From IMG/VR virus record IMGVR_UViG_3300025141_000173, positions 1-47,222 of that record: 47,222 bases of DNA; one strand, given 5' to 3'. The stretch is from a virus. The notes under the pieces were generated by a model that saw only the letters and a list, made by a program, of their open reading frames with translations, was not told the origin of the DNA and searched no databases. Position numbers and translations under genes: made by a program. Positions 39,901 to 47,222 of the stretch are shown piece after piece. The number at the start of each line of letters is the position of its first letter. The stretch's first letter is position 1.

Positions 39901-42900
39901 TTAGTCATCGAAAGATGCTCCCGTCGATGAAATCACGAAGTCAATCGCGATGTATTCAATAGCTCTTGCCGGCTTAACCATAATCTTCGCATACATGATG
40001 TTCTGATCAATCAAGTCAGGTGTGGTTGTGGAATCATCAAGGATTAATTTGTAATCTGTAACTCCGTATTCTGTCTTGACATTGGCTAAGAACGGCTCGA
40101 CCAAGGACTTGAATCGATTCCATGTGGCCTGAACATTTTGCTCGAAAAGAACCTGCGTAGAAAGAATGGAAATCTGCTTCTTAAGGAAGATGACAAGTCT
40201 TCTAACATTGATTCTATCAAGCGCAGAGGCGCGCTCCTGAAGGGTCTTCTGGCCGAATACTACAATCCCAGTAGATGGGAAGGACGCAATTGGGTTAATG
40301 CGAGACTCGTAAAGATCGTCGCGGTCTTTGGAGGTGAGCCTTTCTGTAATGCCGGTAATCGGCAATCCAGCGGCACCTTCGGTAAGGCCGCCGCGGTTGA
40401 AGCCTGCAGGAGCAAACCACAACTGCGAAGATGCCTGTGAACTAGCGAGAACGCCCAGCATTGCAACAGAAGGTGGAATCCAAAGAAGGAGGCCGGTGTT
40501 GGCATCGCGAGTCTGGACCCATGGATAGAAAGTACACCCATAGCTAGAGTCGATTCTCCGATCCCTTAGCGCAGTAGCTGCATTAATCGGAGTTGTTCCA
40601 ATTCGGCTAGTCTTGTTAGCGTAATACTGCTCTGAACTAGGAATATACACGTCGGGTAGATCAATCACAGCTAGCGAGTCGGCTCTTTCTTCACACACAT
40701 TAATCATATGAGTAGTAAGATTGGGTAGCGTAAGTCCAGGAGTTGCTAAAAGGTTCATATCGAGATACTCAGGGTCTGCGACGGTATCGATAGCGCGCTT
40801 ATAGGTATAGTACTTATAATCGTTAGTTTCGCTTGATGCGTTCGACATCCCCGCGTTATATAGAGGATCCGGCTTCTTAATGTCGAATCCATCAAAACCA
40901 CCCCAGAAGGGCGCCGTGAATCTATTAACACTCTGGTTAAGTAGATCGGTGTAAGAACCAGAACTATAAGCAGTGCCCTTAGCATAACTACCGGACTCAT
41001 ATTCCCACGCCTGACTATTGGAACCTGTCTTAATATCATTCATAGTAAAGGCATAGGAATAAGCTTCGATACCAACTAAATTAGTCGGGAAACGTCCGCT
41101 ATAAGATGATGCAAGAGGATCATCAGGAAAATCAGCGTACAAAAGTCCATTCATCGTCATAACACTATCGTCCGGACGTGTACTGGCACTCGTTCTTGTG
41201 ACCGTCAGCCCCCAGTATGCATTTTTAGGATTGGCTAACCCACCATCAGATGCTGAAGTACGAAGTCTGTCTCTCGGAAAGTCAAGAGTGCCCGATAATG
41301 CCGTCCACGAAGTATTATGCTCCGGGTTCATTCCACACATCGGCCACGCGGTCACAGCCTCAGACGCACCGCGGTTTCCAGTAATATTCAAGAAATTATC
41401 GCCGGAAGTATCAACAACATTAATAAATGAATTCGCAAGAGAGCTTGCAGACATCACGGGAGCCGTCTGCGAGATGTTGTCGCCTATGCCCTTAAACTTG
41501 GGAGAACCAAAATAGCCAAATGGAAGCAGCAGCGGATCTGTCGCTCCAGCTTCAACATCGGCGTTCATTTCAACATATACAAACTTAGAATTATTGGGGA
41601 ACTCTCCGTATACCCTGAGTCGGCGCTGGGTCGAGTCCCATGAATTATACATATCGCCAATTCTGCGTGCAACAAAGTCTGGGGAAGTTGGATCAAGTGT
41701 CAAATTATCATATCTCTCTAAAACCACCACCTTGCTATCAGTGTCAAGAAGACTACGAAGCACCACCGAGAAAGTTCCGTATTCTGTCGTTGTGGAGGTA
41801 GATTGCCTAATCTTTTCAATTGATACTTTGACATTCTCACTCAACCAGCGACCGTGGCCGCGGCCTTTAAGGCGGAAAAGCTTTGGCATTGCAGAAGGCT
41901 GATATGCGCCGTAGGCGACCGAGACACCATCACCTTGGCTCGGTGCTCCGGAATTTCCACCAAGATCCTGGCCAAAGAACCAGCCAGCGACGGCTTCACG
42001 GGAGGCTTGGCGCAGCTTGTGCGGCCCATTAGTTCCCGAAACAATGGGAAGTATTACTCCAACCAGTTTTCCTGTGTTAAGGCCATCCCATTTAAGATCC
42101 TGTTCGTAGCTTTCGCCAAGCCAATATGGCTTATAAGAAGATGAAGGATAAAATTGATCAGGCAGCGATGTTAGCTGGGGGTTAGTATTAAACCTCTTGC
42201 GAATAAATGTAGCCTGTGTGTCGTCAAGTCCGAATGTAGTCGTCTCAGATGTTTTAACTCCCGTTTTAGAGCCTGTAATCTCGACAGTAAAATGGCCATT
42301 TGCGTCTGTATTGATAGCGCATCCTAGTGCAGCAACAGTATTAGGATTAGCTGCATCCACAGGGGCCAAGCCTGCATTACCAAAGGCGAGACTGCCTGAA
42401 AGTTTAATGGAGGCAGACTCTTCTAAATACCAGATAGCCGCTAGACTGCCGGTTCCAAGATCAATCCCGGGCGCACCTACACCTCCGCTGGCGAAAACCC
42501 ACAGCCCAAAAGCACCACCGTTTGTGTCGCGATCAGTTGTTGGAGTAGCCTGAGTTGCCCAGCCGGCGAGACCATCACCGCTAGCATTGTCATCCTGGGA
42601 TCCTAGCAGACGAATATACGTAAGGGGTGCGACATTTGCACGAAGGAACGCTTTAGCCGCATAAGTTCCATACATAGGAGATTGGTAATTTCCGTAGCGG
42701 GAAACATCGCCGCCGGCTTTACCGGGTACTGTGTCGCCGAACATTTGGACAAATTCTGAATACGACTCTACCTTTACTGGCTGCATCGCAAGGCCCCGAG
42801 TAGAACGTCCAATTACCACTGGACCGATGGCATCTGCAGACTTTGGAATGAACGAATTATCAATTTCGTTGATAAACACTCCAGGAGATACAAATTTAAA

Positions 42901-42915
42901 GCTTTTAACCGACAT
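39901..42915 (-). CDS. Contractile tail sheath protein
   Basis: This 1004-residue protein is long for a sheath (T4 gp18 has 659). The start FVSPGVFINEIDNSFIPKS is the typical sheath opening ('PGVyi.EiD'), and the C-terminal 150 residues contain LLWIPPSVAMLGVLA, NVRRLVIFLKKQI and FLANVKTEYGV, matching the conserved sheath C-domain. The middle 450 residues are Gly/Ser/Asn-rich extra domains, likely exposed on the tail surface. It contracts to drive the tube into the host. AAAGAGGAA precedes the ATG. Confidence 0.93.
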   Translation of the reverse strand: MSVKSFKFVSPGVFINEIDNSFIPKSADAIGPVVIGRSTRGLAMQPVKVESYSEFVQMFGDTVPGKAGGDVSRYGNYQSPMYGTYAAKAFLRANVAPLTYIRLLGSQDDNASGDGLAGWATQATPTTDRDTNGGAFGLWVFASGGVGAPGIDLGTGSLAAIWYLEESASIKLSGSLAFGNAGLAPVDAANPNTVAALGCAINTDANGHFTVEITGSKTGVKTSETTTFGLDDTQATFIRKRFNTNPQLTSLPDQFYPSSSYKPYWLGESYEQDLKWDGLNTGKLVGVILPIVSGTNGPHKLRQASREAVAGWFFGQDLGGNSGAPSQGDGVSVAYGAYQPSAMPKLFRLKGRGHGRWLSENVKVSIEKIRQSTSTTTEYGTFSVVLRSLLDTDSKVVVLERYDNLTLDPTSPDFVARRIGDMYNSWDSTQRRLRVYGEFPNNSKFVYVEMNADVEAGATDPLLLPFGYFGSPKFKGIGDNISQTAPVMSASSLANSFINVVDTSGDNFLNITGNRGASEAVTAWPMCGMNPEHNTSWTALSGTLDFPRDRLRTSASDGGLANPKNAYWGLTVTRTSASTRPDDSVMTMNGLLYADFPDDPLASSYSGRFPTNLVGIEAYSYAFTMNDIKTGSNSQAWEYESGSYAKGTAYSSGSYTDLLNQSVNRFTAPFWGGFDGFDIKKPDPLYNAGMSNASSETNDYKYYTYKRAIDTVADPEYLDMNLLATPGLTLPNLTTHMINVCEERADSLAVIDLPDVYIPSSEQYYANKTSRIGTTPINAATALRDRRIDSSYGCTFYPWVQTRDANTGLLLWIPPSVAMLGVLASSQASSQLWFAPAGFNRGGLTEGAAGLPITGITERLTSKDRDDLYESRINPIASFPSTGIVVFGQKTLQERASALDRINVRRLVIFLKKQISILSTQVLFEQNVQATWNRFKSLVEPFLANVKTEYGVTDYKLILDDSTTTPDLIDQNIMYAKIMVKPARAIEYIAIDFVISSTGASFDD

Positions 42916-42967
42916 GTGCTATTCCTCTTTATAAAAAATGGTTTTAATTGTAAGGCCAATCATTATT

Positions 42968-42975
42968 TAAATAGT
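42968..42975 (-). promoter_or_regulatory. Candidate late-promoter element ACTATTTA (copy 4)
   Basis: The minus strand reads AAATACTATTTAAATAATG, 53 bases before the sheath ATG, in the 105-base gap after the tail-terminator gene. This gap holds nothing else recognisable apart from the sheath ribosome-binding site. Confidence 0.35.
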
Positions 42976-43020
42976 ATTTTTAAACTCAAAAGTCTGTTCA
43001 GGAAGTAAGAAATATATCTT

Positions 43021-43911
43021 TCACTTCAGGATATTGCCAAATATATTTGGGAGGCCAGGGGGCGCCACTGTTTCCTGCGGGTACGTTACCTCAACTGTGT
43101 TCTCGTCCACTCTCACGATGGGACGGTCATCACTCTCTCCCTCGCCAATGAGATAACCCAGCACTCGGATACCAATCTCTGTATTAAACACGCGGGTGTC
43201 TTCTGCTAAGTTATTGACATTATTACTATGGGTATAGCCTGAATCAATGAAGGCCTCATACAAATGACCGTTTCTGCGCATGACAAATGCGCTGATCTGG
43301 CCCGGGCGCACAACGAATGGTTGCACTAGATCATTCATTTGCTGTTGGTATTCTGTGCGAATGGTAATTTTGTATTCTACGTTAACATAAATCGGTATAG
43401 GTATTGAAAGCGACTGAATTACTATCTTTTTATTAACACGGGGATAGAATCGCTGTTGTTTGGCATTTGTGTTTGTGCGTGTGCCGGAAGCAACTGCATA
43501 ATTCCGTGTCTTATCTTTGACGATCCTTTTTGCAATCACAAATCTTCCAGTTCTGCCATTTTTATTTTTCGAATATATTTGCGCTTGAAAAGATCCTTTC
43601 TTTTCAGGATCCTTGGTGATTCCCGTTCTCTCTACACTAACAAGCGGGAGTTTTAGGGCGCCAGCATCGTCTCTCAAGTCTTTTTTGTTTTTAATCTGAA
43701 ATGATCTTTCCGGCACTTGCCATAAAATAGGAACTTTAACAGATCCTTCATTTGTAAATGTAGACAAGTTTAAGTCTTCTTTAATCCACGACATCATGGC
43801 ATAATCAATATCCTCTATTTTAGAGGATAGCATCCCCACCTCCTTGAGGGTGAAAGTTTTGCCATTACTTCCCGTAGGTAACTGCGCAAAATCAAAATTA
43901 TCAGGTAGCAT
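43021..43911 (-). CDS. Tail sheath stabiliser / completion protein (gp15-like)
   Basis: The product has 296 residues from the chosen start. VKVPILWQVPERSFQIKN, LPLVSVERTGI and SIPIPIYVNVEYKITIRTEYQQQMNDLVQPF form the beta core of gp15-type tail terminators, which cap tube and sheath and join them to the neck. A longer frame starts at 43956, but AGGG sits rightly before the ATG at 43911 and the longer start would overlap the neck gene by 56 bases, so the shorter form is preferred. Confidence 0.78.
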   Translation of the reverse strand: MLPDNFDFAQLPTGSNGKTFTLKEVGMLSSKIEDIDYAMMSWIKEDLNLSTFTNEGSVKVPILWQVPERSFQIKNKKDLRDDAGALKLPLVSVERTGITKDPEKKGSFQAQIYSKNKNGRTGRFVIAKRIVKDKTRNYAVASGTRTNTNAKQQRFYPRVNKKIVIQSLSIPIPIYVNVEYKITIRTEYQQQMNDLVQPFVVRPGQISAFVMRRNGHLYEAFIDSGYTHSNNVNNLAEDTRVFNTEIGIRVLGYLIGEGESDDRPIVRVDENTVEVTYPQETVAPPGLPNIFGNILK

Positions 43912-44389
43912 CGAATAGTCCCTTTCTGCTTCTCTTGCAGGTTGCCGAAATCTCAAAACTGTGGTCTACTTGGCCAAATAGTTTTCTAGGTTCTGACAAT
44001 TTAATTATCTCGTAATAAAAATCACCATATAAAACAAAATCCCCCTCTCTCACTTCCAAATTCTGATCCTCCGTTAATCTTCTTCGATGAAAATGCACCA
44101 TAATCTCCCAGCTCTTATCAACTCCGAAGCCTTCCATGTAGTCTGTGACATAATCTGTGAATTCCACCAGCGCGTATACGCGAACGGGTGGTAAGTAAGT
44201 TTTTTCAATGGCTTCGCCGTAAAGATCATGGAAATTAGTTGCCTGCAGGTCTATAGGGTAATAAAGAATCTGCTGGCCGATGACTTTTTCTATTAATTCG
44301 TCATTTACCTGCTTGACAAGATCTCTTTCTTTCTTGCCTAGAAATAGCGGTGGTGGCGGGGCATCGGGTCTCTTCCATTCATCGGCCAT
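43901..44389 (-). CDS. Neck protein (gp14-like, probable)
   Basis: The 162-residue protein starts with a Pro-rich segment (RPDAPPPPLFLG), then a beta-rich body with IGQQILYYPIDLQ, VEFTDYVTDYMEGFGVDKSWEIMVHFHRRRL and EGDFVLYGDFYYEI. This is the pattern of short neck/head-completion proteins that lie between the adaptor and the tail terminator. The gp14 name is by position and general pattern. It starts six bases after the preceding gene. Confidence 0.65.
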   Translation of the reverse strand: MADEWKRPDAPPPPLFLGKKERDLVKQVNDELIEKVIGQQILYYPIDLQATNFHDLYGEAIEKTYLPPVRVYALVEFTDYVTDYMEGFGVDKSWEIMVHFHRRRLTEDQNLEVREGDFVLYGDFYYEIIKLSEPRKLFGQVDHSFEISATCKRSRKGLFDAT

Positions 44390-44395
44390 CTTTCA

Positions 44396-45673
44396 TCATC
44401 CTACAAATATTGGCAGCGGGGTGCCCTTAAAGGAATTTGTGGCTGCCTCAGTCATCTCTGCTTCGGTCTTGGCTAGCTCAGGATAGGTCATGGTGTCTAA
44501 GATCTCCATCAACTTATCTCTTAGTGAACTCTGCTCCTCTTTTGCTTGAGATAGCAATTCGGCATGATTTAGTGTCACCGATTCACCAGGAATAGGCATT
44601 GTTGTAAATTTGCCTCTTATTTGACCTAACATTTCTTTGCATAGCGCCAAAGCATATTTTCGAACCCACTGCTTTCCGATGGCATTTATATTTTCATATA
44701 AAATATTATCAAAAGGCAGCGTGTTTATATTATTGACTCCCTCCCGGCCATCGTCATAATTTGAGTTAATCGACCATACGTCCTTGTTGTCAACGTAAAA
44801 TTGAACCCATATGCGATCTAAATCGCCTTGTAGGCCCCAATAGCTTGGGGTAGGAAACAAGCGCAGCATATTATCTTTTAGTTCATAGGCATAATTAGAT
44901 GTACGCGTTGTTATAGAATCTTCGTACATAATTGCTTGTAATTTATTTTGCCATGTGGGTATTATCTCGAATGTAGAATCATCCGCAAACTGGCCGTAAG
45001 TTGAATAATTTCCAACCACGCCTATGCCTCCATAATAGCCGTAAAAGCGCCACATAGCCCTAGGAGAGCGATAAAAAACTCTCGTAATGATAACACGGTT
45101 ATTGCCGACTGAGCCGGAATAATCAACCTTTGTGCCGGCGTCATCTACGCCGGAATTTGAGGCGCTGTTGATGATCGTCTGAAGATCATAATCTTGTACA
45201 TTTACTTTTGGACCGAAGGATGCCGAATATTGGCGAATTGTGCCACCATAACCACCCAGAGTAGACATCGCGTCACCAATCTGACGTGTTGTGGCTATCT
45301 GGAAGCGCGGGTACCTTAAGTTGGCGCCGGATGGGCCAGAAGTGATATTTCCAAAAGAATCAAATGAGGCAGTTTGGTTGCCTAAAGCATTTGGAAGGGT
45401 ATTTTTGCCCTGATGGAGGTTGACTATATACGAGTATTCTAAAACGGCCTCTTCGTAGGCCGAATAAACGTTATCGGCGGTCAGCTCGATGTCAACAACA
45501 TCGCCGCCAAGCTTTCTATACACATAGTCTACTTGTTTGGCGGCGCCGGTACAAAAAGCGACCGATCCAGTATATACACCAAAAGGAACTGCGGCGGATA
45601 CGCTGTCAGCCGTACCGGTCGCTGGCAAAATGACAGCACTGGTCTCTGAAATAGGATTTAAATCTGTGGGCAT
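44396..45673 (-). CDS. Neck/head-tail adaptor protein (gp13-like, probable)
   Basis: The 425-residue protein begins with a Thr/Ala-rich arm, then DYVYRKLGGDVVDIELTADNVYSAYEEAVLEYSYIVN, which is typical of phage adaptor proteins that contact the portal. Large Tyr/Gly-rich beta regions follow, and a helical C-terminus (LLSQAKEEQSSLRDKLMEIL). Position between capsid genes and neck/tail genes supports gp13-like. GCAGGAG precedes the ATG; a small 5-bp hairpin lies just upstream. Confidence 0.7.
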   Translation of the reverse strand: MPTDLNPISETSAVILPATGTADSVSAAVPFGVYTGSVAFCTGAAKQVDYVYRKLGGDVVDIELTADNVYSAYEEAVLEYSYIVNLHQGKNTLPNALGNQTASFDSFGNITSGPSGANLRYPRFQIATTRQIGDAMSTLGGYGGTIRQYSASFGPKVNVQDYDLQTIINSASNSGVDDAGTKVDYSGSVGNNRVIITRVFYRSPRAMWRFYGYYGGIGVVGNYSTYGQFADDSTFEIIPTWQNKLQAIMYEDSITTRTSNYAYELKDNMLRLFPTPSYWGLQGDLDRIWVQFYVDNKDVWSINSNYDDGREGVNNINTLPFDNILYENINAIGKQWVRKYALALCKEMLGQIRGKFTTMPIPGESVTLNHAELLSQAKEEQSSLRDKLMEILDTMTYPELAKTEAEMTEAATNSFKGTPLPIFVG

Positions 45674-45741
45674 AAGTGAGATCTCCTGCTACTGTAAGTA
45701 GTAATCTCGCCTACAAAACCCCTGGAGCAATATTGCTTCTT

Positions 45742-46083
45742 TTATAAAGATTGTGGGGGTGTCGTTTTCTTAGTTTTCCGCGTTGTGCTTCTTTTTGTAG
45801 ATGTTGCTGTTTTTTTGACTGTTTTCGTCTTTTTGGCAACATCTTTCTTCGGGGGCACAGAAATCGTTGCTGGCGCCTCTGCCTTTGCCGTTAAAGTTGG
45901 GGTCTCAACTATTTTCGGCTCTACTGGTGGCGGGGGAGCGGTGATCGTCTCTTCCACCACTTTGGCTGCCGGCGCTGTCGGAGGGGATGCCTCCTGGCGG
46001 GCCAAGAATTTGGCTCGCGGGTGAGCACTGTGTTTTAATGCAAACTTAGCCTTGGCACATTTTATTCTTCTTTTCTTGCCCAT
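45742..46083 (-). CDS. Small basic Lys/Pro/Thr-rich protein with histone H1-like tail
   Basis: The 113-residue protein has an N-terminal 30 residues that are basic (GKKRRIKCAKAKFALKHSAH), a central Pro/Ala/Val-rich linker (about 33-75), and a last 40 residues that are almost only Lys, Thr, Ser, Arg (KKTKTVKKTATSTKRSTT), like the tail of linker histones. It likely binds DNA or anionic surfaces, perhaps packaged with the genome. AGGAG precedes the ATG. It lies among head genes, but no family is assigned. Confidence 0.65.
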   Translation of the reverse strand: MGKKRRIKCAKAKFALKHSAHPRAKFLARQEASPPTAPAAKVVEETITAPPPPVEPKIVETPTLTAKAEAPATISVPPKKDVAKKTKTVKKTATSTKRSTTRKTKKTTPPQSL

Positions 46084-46170
46084 AAAAAACTCCTGTTTTA
46101 TATGGTAATTAGTATAAAAAGCGAAAATCTCAAAAATTTGCCGGCGAAAAAATTGAGAGGAGCGACATTT

Positions 46171-46205
46171 TCAAAAAAGAACCCCCCACTCCGAAGAGAG
46201 GGGGG
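46171..46205 (-). terminator. Strong terminator with UUCG tetraloop
   Basis: C6/G6 outer stem (46182-46187 with 46200-46205), an inner CTC/GAG stem and a C(UUCG)G loop on the minus strand, followed by TTCTTTTTT. It lies 41 bases after the stop of the small surface-like gene. Confidence 0.92.
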
Positions 46206-46245
46206 AATAATTTAATGCATAGCAAAAAATTTGTTAACTAAATTA

Positions 46246-46701
46246 TTAGCTAAATGCAATACCGTTAGCACCTCCGGCAGCGGCGGTACCAGTTACATAC
46301 CACAAAGTACCATCTGACAGAAGGGTAATTTGGTCGCCTGCTAGTGTAGCACTACCGAATGTAGCTGTGAGGTCAGAACTACCATCAGCCAAATTTTGTG
46401 ATGCAGCACTAGGGCCAGCAACAGCGCCGGCCATGAAGTCTCCGGCTGCTGCGACAACTTTGCAAACAGCGGTAACATAATCTTCCACTTGAATGATCGT
46501 AAAAGTCATCCCAGCAGTTGCAGCGGGCAATGTAATATCTACCCCGTTTTGTCCCATCAAAATAACTTTGCCACTGTCGGCGGCAACCAGTGTTGTATCC
46601 GAAGTTACTGATTTAGTGGTCGCCTTTCGGCGATATAGATCGTTTTGATTTTCGTTAATCAGGCTCTTGATTCTGGCCCAACCTACTCTTTTTGTTCCCA
46701 T
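46246..46701 (-). CDS. Small virion surface/decoration-like protein (probable)
   Basis: In this 151-residue protein a basic N-terminus (MGTKRVGWARIKSLINENQN) is followed by an Ala/Gly/Thr-rich beta sandwich: KVILMGQNGVDITLPAATAGMTFTIIQV, AAAGDFMAGAVAGPS and GDQITLLSDGTLWYVTGT. The pattern is shared by small head-decoration or fibre-tip proteins. Its place right after the major capsid gene, between two strong terminators, suggests high separate expression. GGAG precedes the ATG. Confidence 0.65.
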   Translation of the reverse strand: MGTKRVGWARIKSLINENQNDLYRRKATTKSVTSDTTLVAADSGKVILMGQNGVDITLPAATAGMTFTIIQVEDYVTAVCKVVAAAGDFMAGAVAGPSAASQNLADGSSDLTATFGSATLAGDQITLLSDGTLWYVTGTAAAGGANGIAFS

Positions 46702-46785
46702 AATATGTTCTCCTTATATGAATATTAATTAGGTCAATTAACGAAAGGATTTCTCCTCTCGCTTGTAAGTAGTTTTAGACAAACG

Positions 46786-46813
46786 AAAGCCCCCACCTAA
46801 TGGTGGAGGCTTT
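46786..46813 (-). terminator. Terminator after the major capsid gene
   Basis: A 12-bp stem (46786-46797 with 46802-46813, one U-G pair on the RNA) with a 4-base loop, ending in TTT on the minus strand. It lies 22 bases after the capsid stop. The T-run is short, so termination may be partial. Confidence 0.75.
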
Positions 46814-46835
46814 ACATTTATTTGGCTTCTAGTTT

Positions 46836-47222
46836 TTAGCTAGTAGCACCGGCTTCGCCAGTGAGACCGCGAACAATAACTAGACCGTACATATCAGGTC
46901 TAACCATCTGCTTGGCATAGCGAGTCATCACGCCCTTACGGGGTACGAAGTCCTCTGGTCCAAAGATGGTAGGTGTGGTCTGCAGTGGTACGTATGGAGC
47001 GTACACATATCCGCTTTCAAGGAAAGAGGATCCGCGACGGCCAACGAGAATCACATTTCGCAGGAAGTATGGGTCAACAATGACGTCAAACTTCTTGGAA
47101 AGAGATCCAACCTTAACGGCTCCGACAGTACCACGATCATCGTCAGCAGTGACAGATGCGCGGAATCCAGCGGTGAACTCAAGGATGTTGGCAACTTCAG
47201 GTCCGCAGACGATGAAGTTAGC
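46836..47222 (-). CDS. Major capsid protein, C-terminal part (gp23-like; cut by window edge)
   Basis: The last 128 residues are visible. They read ANFIVCGPEVANILEF, then KKFDVIVDPYFLRNVILVG, GYVYAPYVPLQTTPTIFGP and PRKGVMTRYAKQM, matching the end of T4 gp23-type capsid proteins ('vDPYa...yilvG', 'YaPYvPl', 'TRYg'). It forms the HK97-fold hexamers of the head. The gene starts beyond the window. The encoded GroEL/GroES pair probably serves its folding, by analogy to T4 gp31. Confidence 0.92.
   Translation of the reverse strand, partial: ANFIVCGPEVANILEFTAGFRASVTADDDRGTVGAVKVGSLSKKFDVIVDPYFLRNVILVGRRGSSFLESGYVYAPYVPLQTTPTIFGPEDFVPRKGVMTRYAKQMVRPDMYGLVIVRGLTGEAGATS

Noticed and set aside
43912-43956. 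Longer N-terminus of the tail completion protein
   Set aside because: The ATG at 43911 has AGGG at good spacing, and the longer start would overlap the neck gene by 56 bases.
45726-45737. Perfect 12-base palindrome AGCAATATTGCT after the basic-protein gene
   Set aside because: No T-run, no repeat elsewhere noticed and too short to claim an operator or attachment site.
1-47222. tRNA genes, CRISPR arrays, insertion sequences or integrase/attachment sites
   Set aside because: Nothing with cloverleaf form, regular repeats and spacers, transposase motifs or integrase motifs was seen in reading both strands.

Overview
The window is part of a tailed-phage genome: a contractile-tailed, T4-like myovirus, probably of aquatic or marine origin. 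All 52 genes I can support lie on the minus strand, so transcription runs from base 47222 towards base 1. Most genes abut or overlap (ATGA, TAATG, GTGA, TTGA junctions). No gene-free stretch exceeds about 160 bases, and I see no tRNA, rRNA, insertion sequence or CRISPR array. Phage identity rests on a gp23-like capsid C-terminus, neck proteins, sheath, tube, a tail-assembly chaperone pair, a tape measure and baseplate proteins, in that order of transcription. The host cannot be named; a class II (B12-dependent) ribonucleotide reductase and near-consensus sigma70 promoters suggest a Gram-negative-type bacterium.

Structural half (47.2 to 27.9 kb): capsid protein end, small surface-like protein, lysine/proline-rich basic protein, neck/adaptor proteins, tail terminator, sheath, tube, a gp26-like chaperone followed by a short ORF that is probably reached by frameshifting on a T7 tract, tape measure, tube-baseplate protein, LysM gp53-like protein, a 1530-residue hub-like protein and a 445-residue unknown. 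This half has only two TTGACA hexamers on the coding strand and neither has a -10 box. A repeated ACTATTTA element before several virion genes is a candidate late promoter.

Replication block (27.9 to 18.3 kb): a short family-A DNA polymerase, a very divergent tubulin/FtsZ-like protein, a gp32-like SSB, a tiny lipoprotein between two look-alike terminators, RecA/UvsX, a His-rich exported protein, a 5'-3' exonuclease, a DnaB-type helicase, class II ribonucleotide reductase and a GroES-like co-chaperonin.

Mixed block (18.3 kb to base 1): endolysin, two conserved unknowns, a complete DnaE-type polymerase (a second replicase, visibly GC-richer than its neighbours), a ClpP-like protease, a GapR-like protein, dUTPase, a Dam-type methylase, small zinc-binding proteins, thioredoxin, an IMPDH/GMP-reductase-like enzyme, a ribbon-helix-helix-like/sigma-region-4 pair, an acidic core-like protein, a second ClpP, a possible nuclease, GroEL, a degenerate adenine-methylase-like protein and a membrane protein.

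Together the genes cover nucleotide supply (RNR, dUTPase, IMPDH-like), replication and recombination, capsid folding (GroEL/ES), proteolysis (two ClpP), host lysis and virion assembly. Two non-gene signals stand out. One is a set of TTGACA-N16/17-TATAAT-like promoters, some interlocked with terminator hairpins. The other is the frameshift site between the tail-chaperone ORFs.
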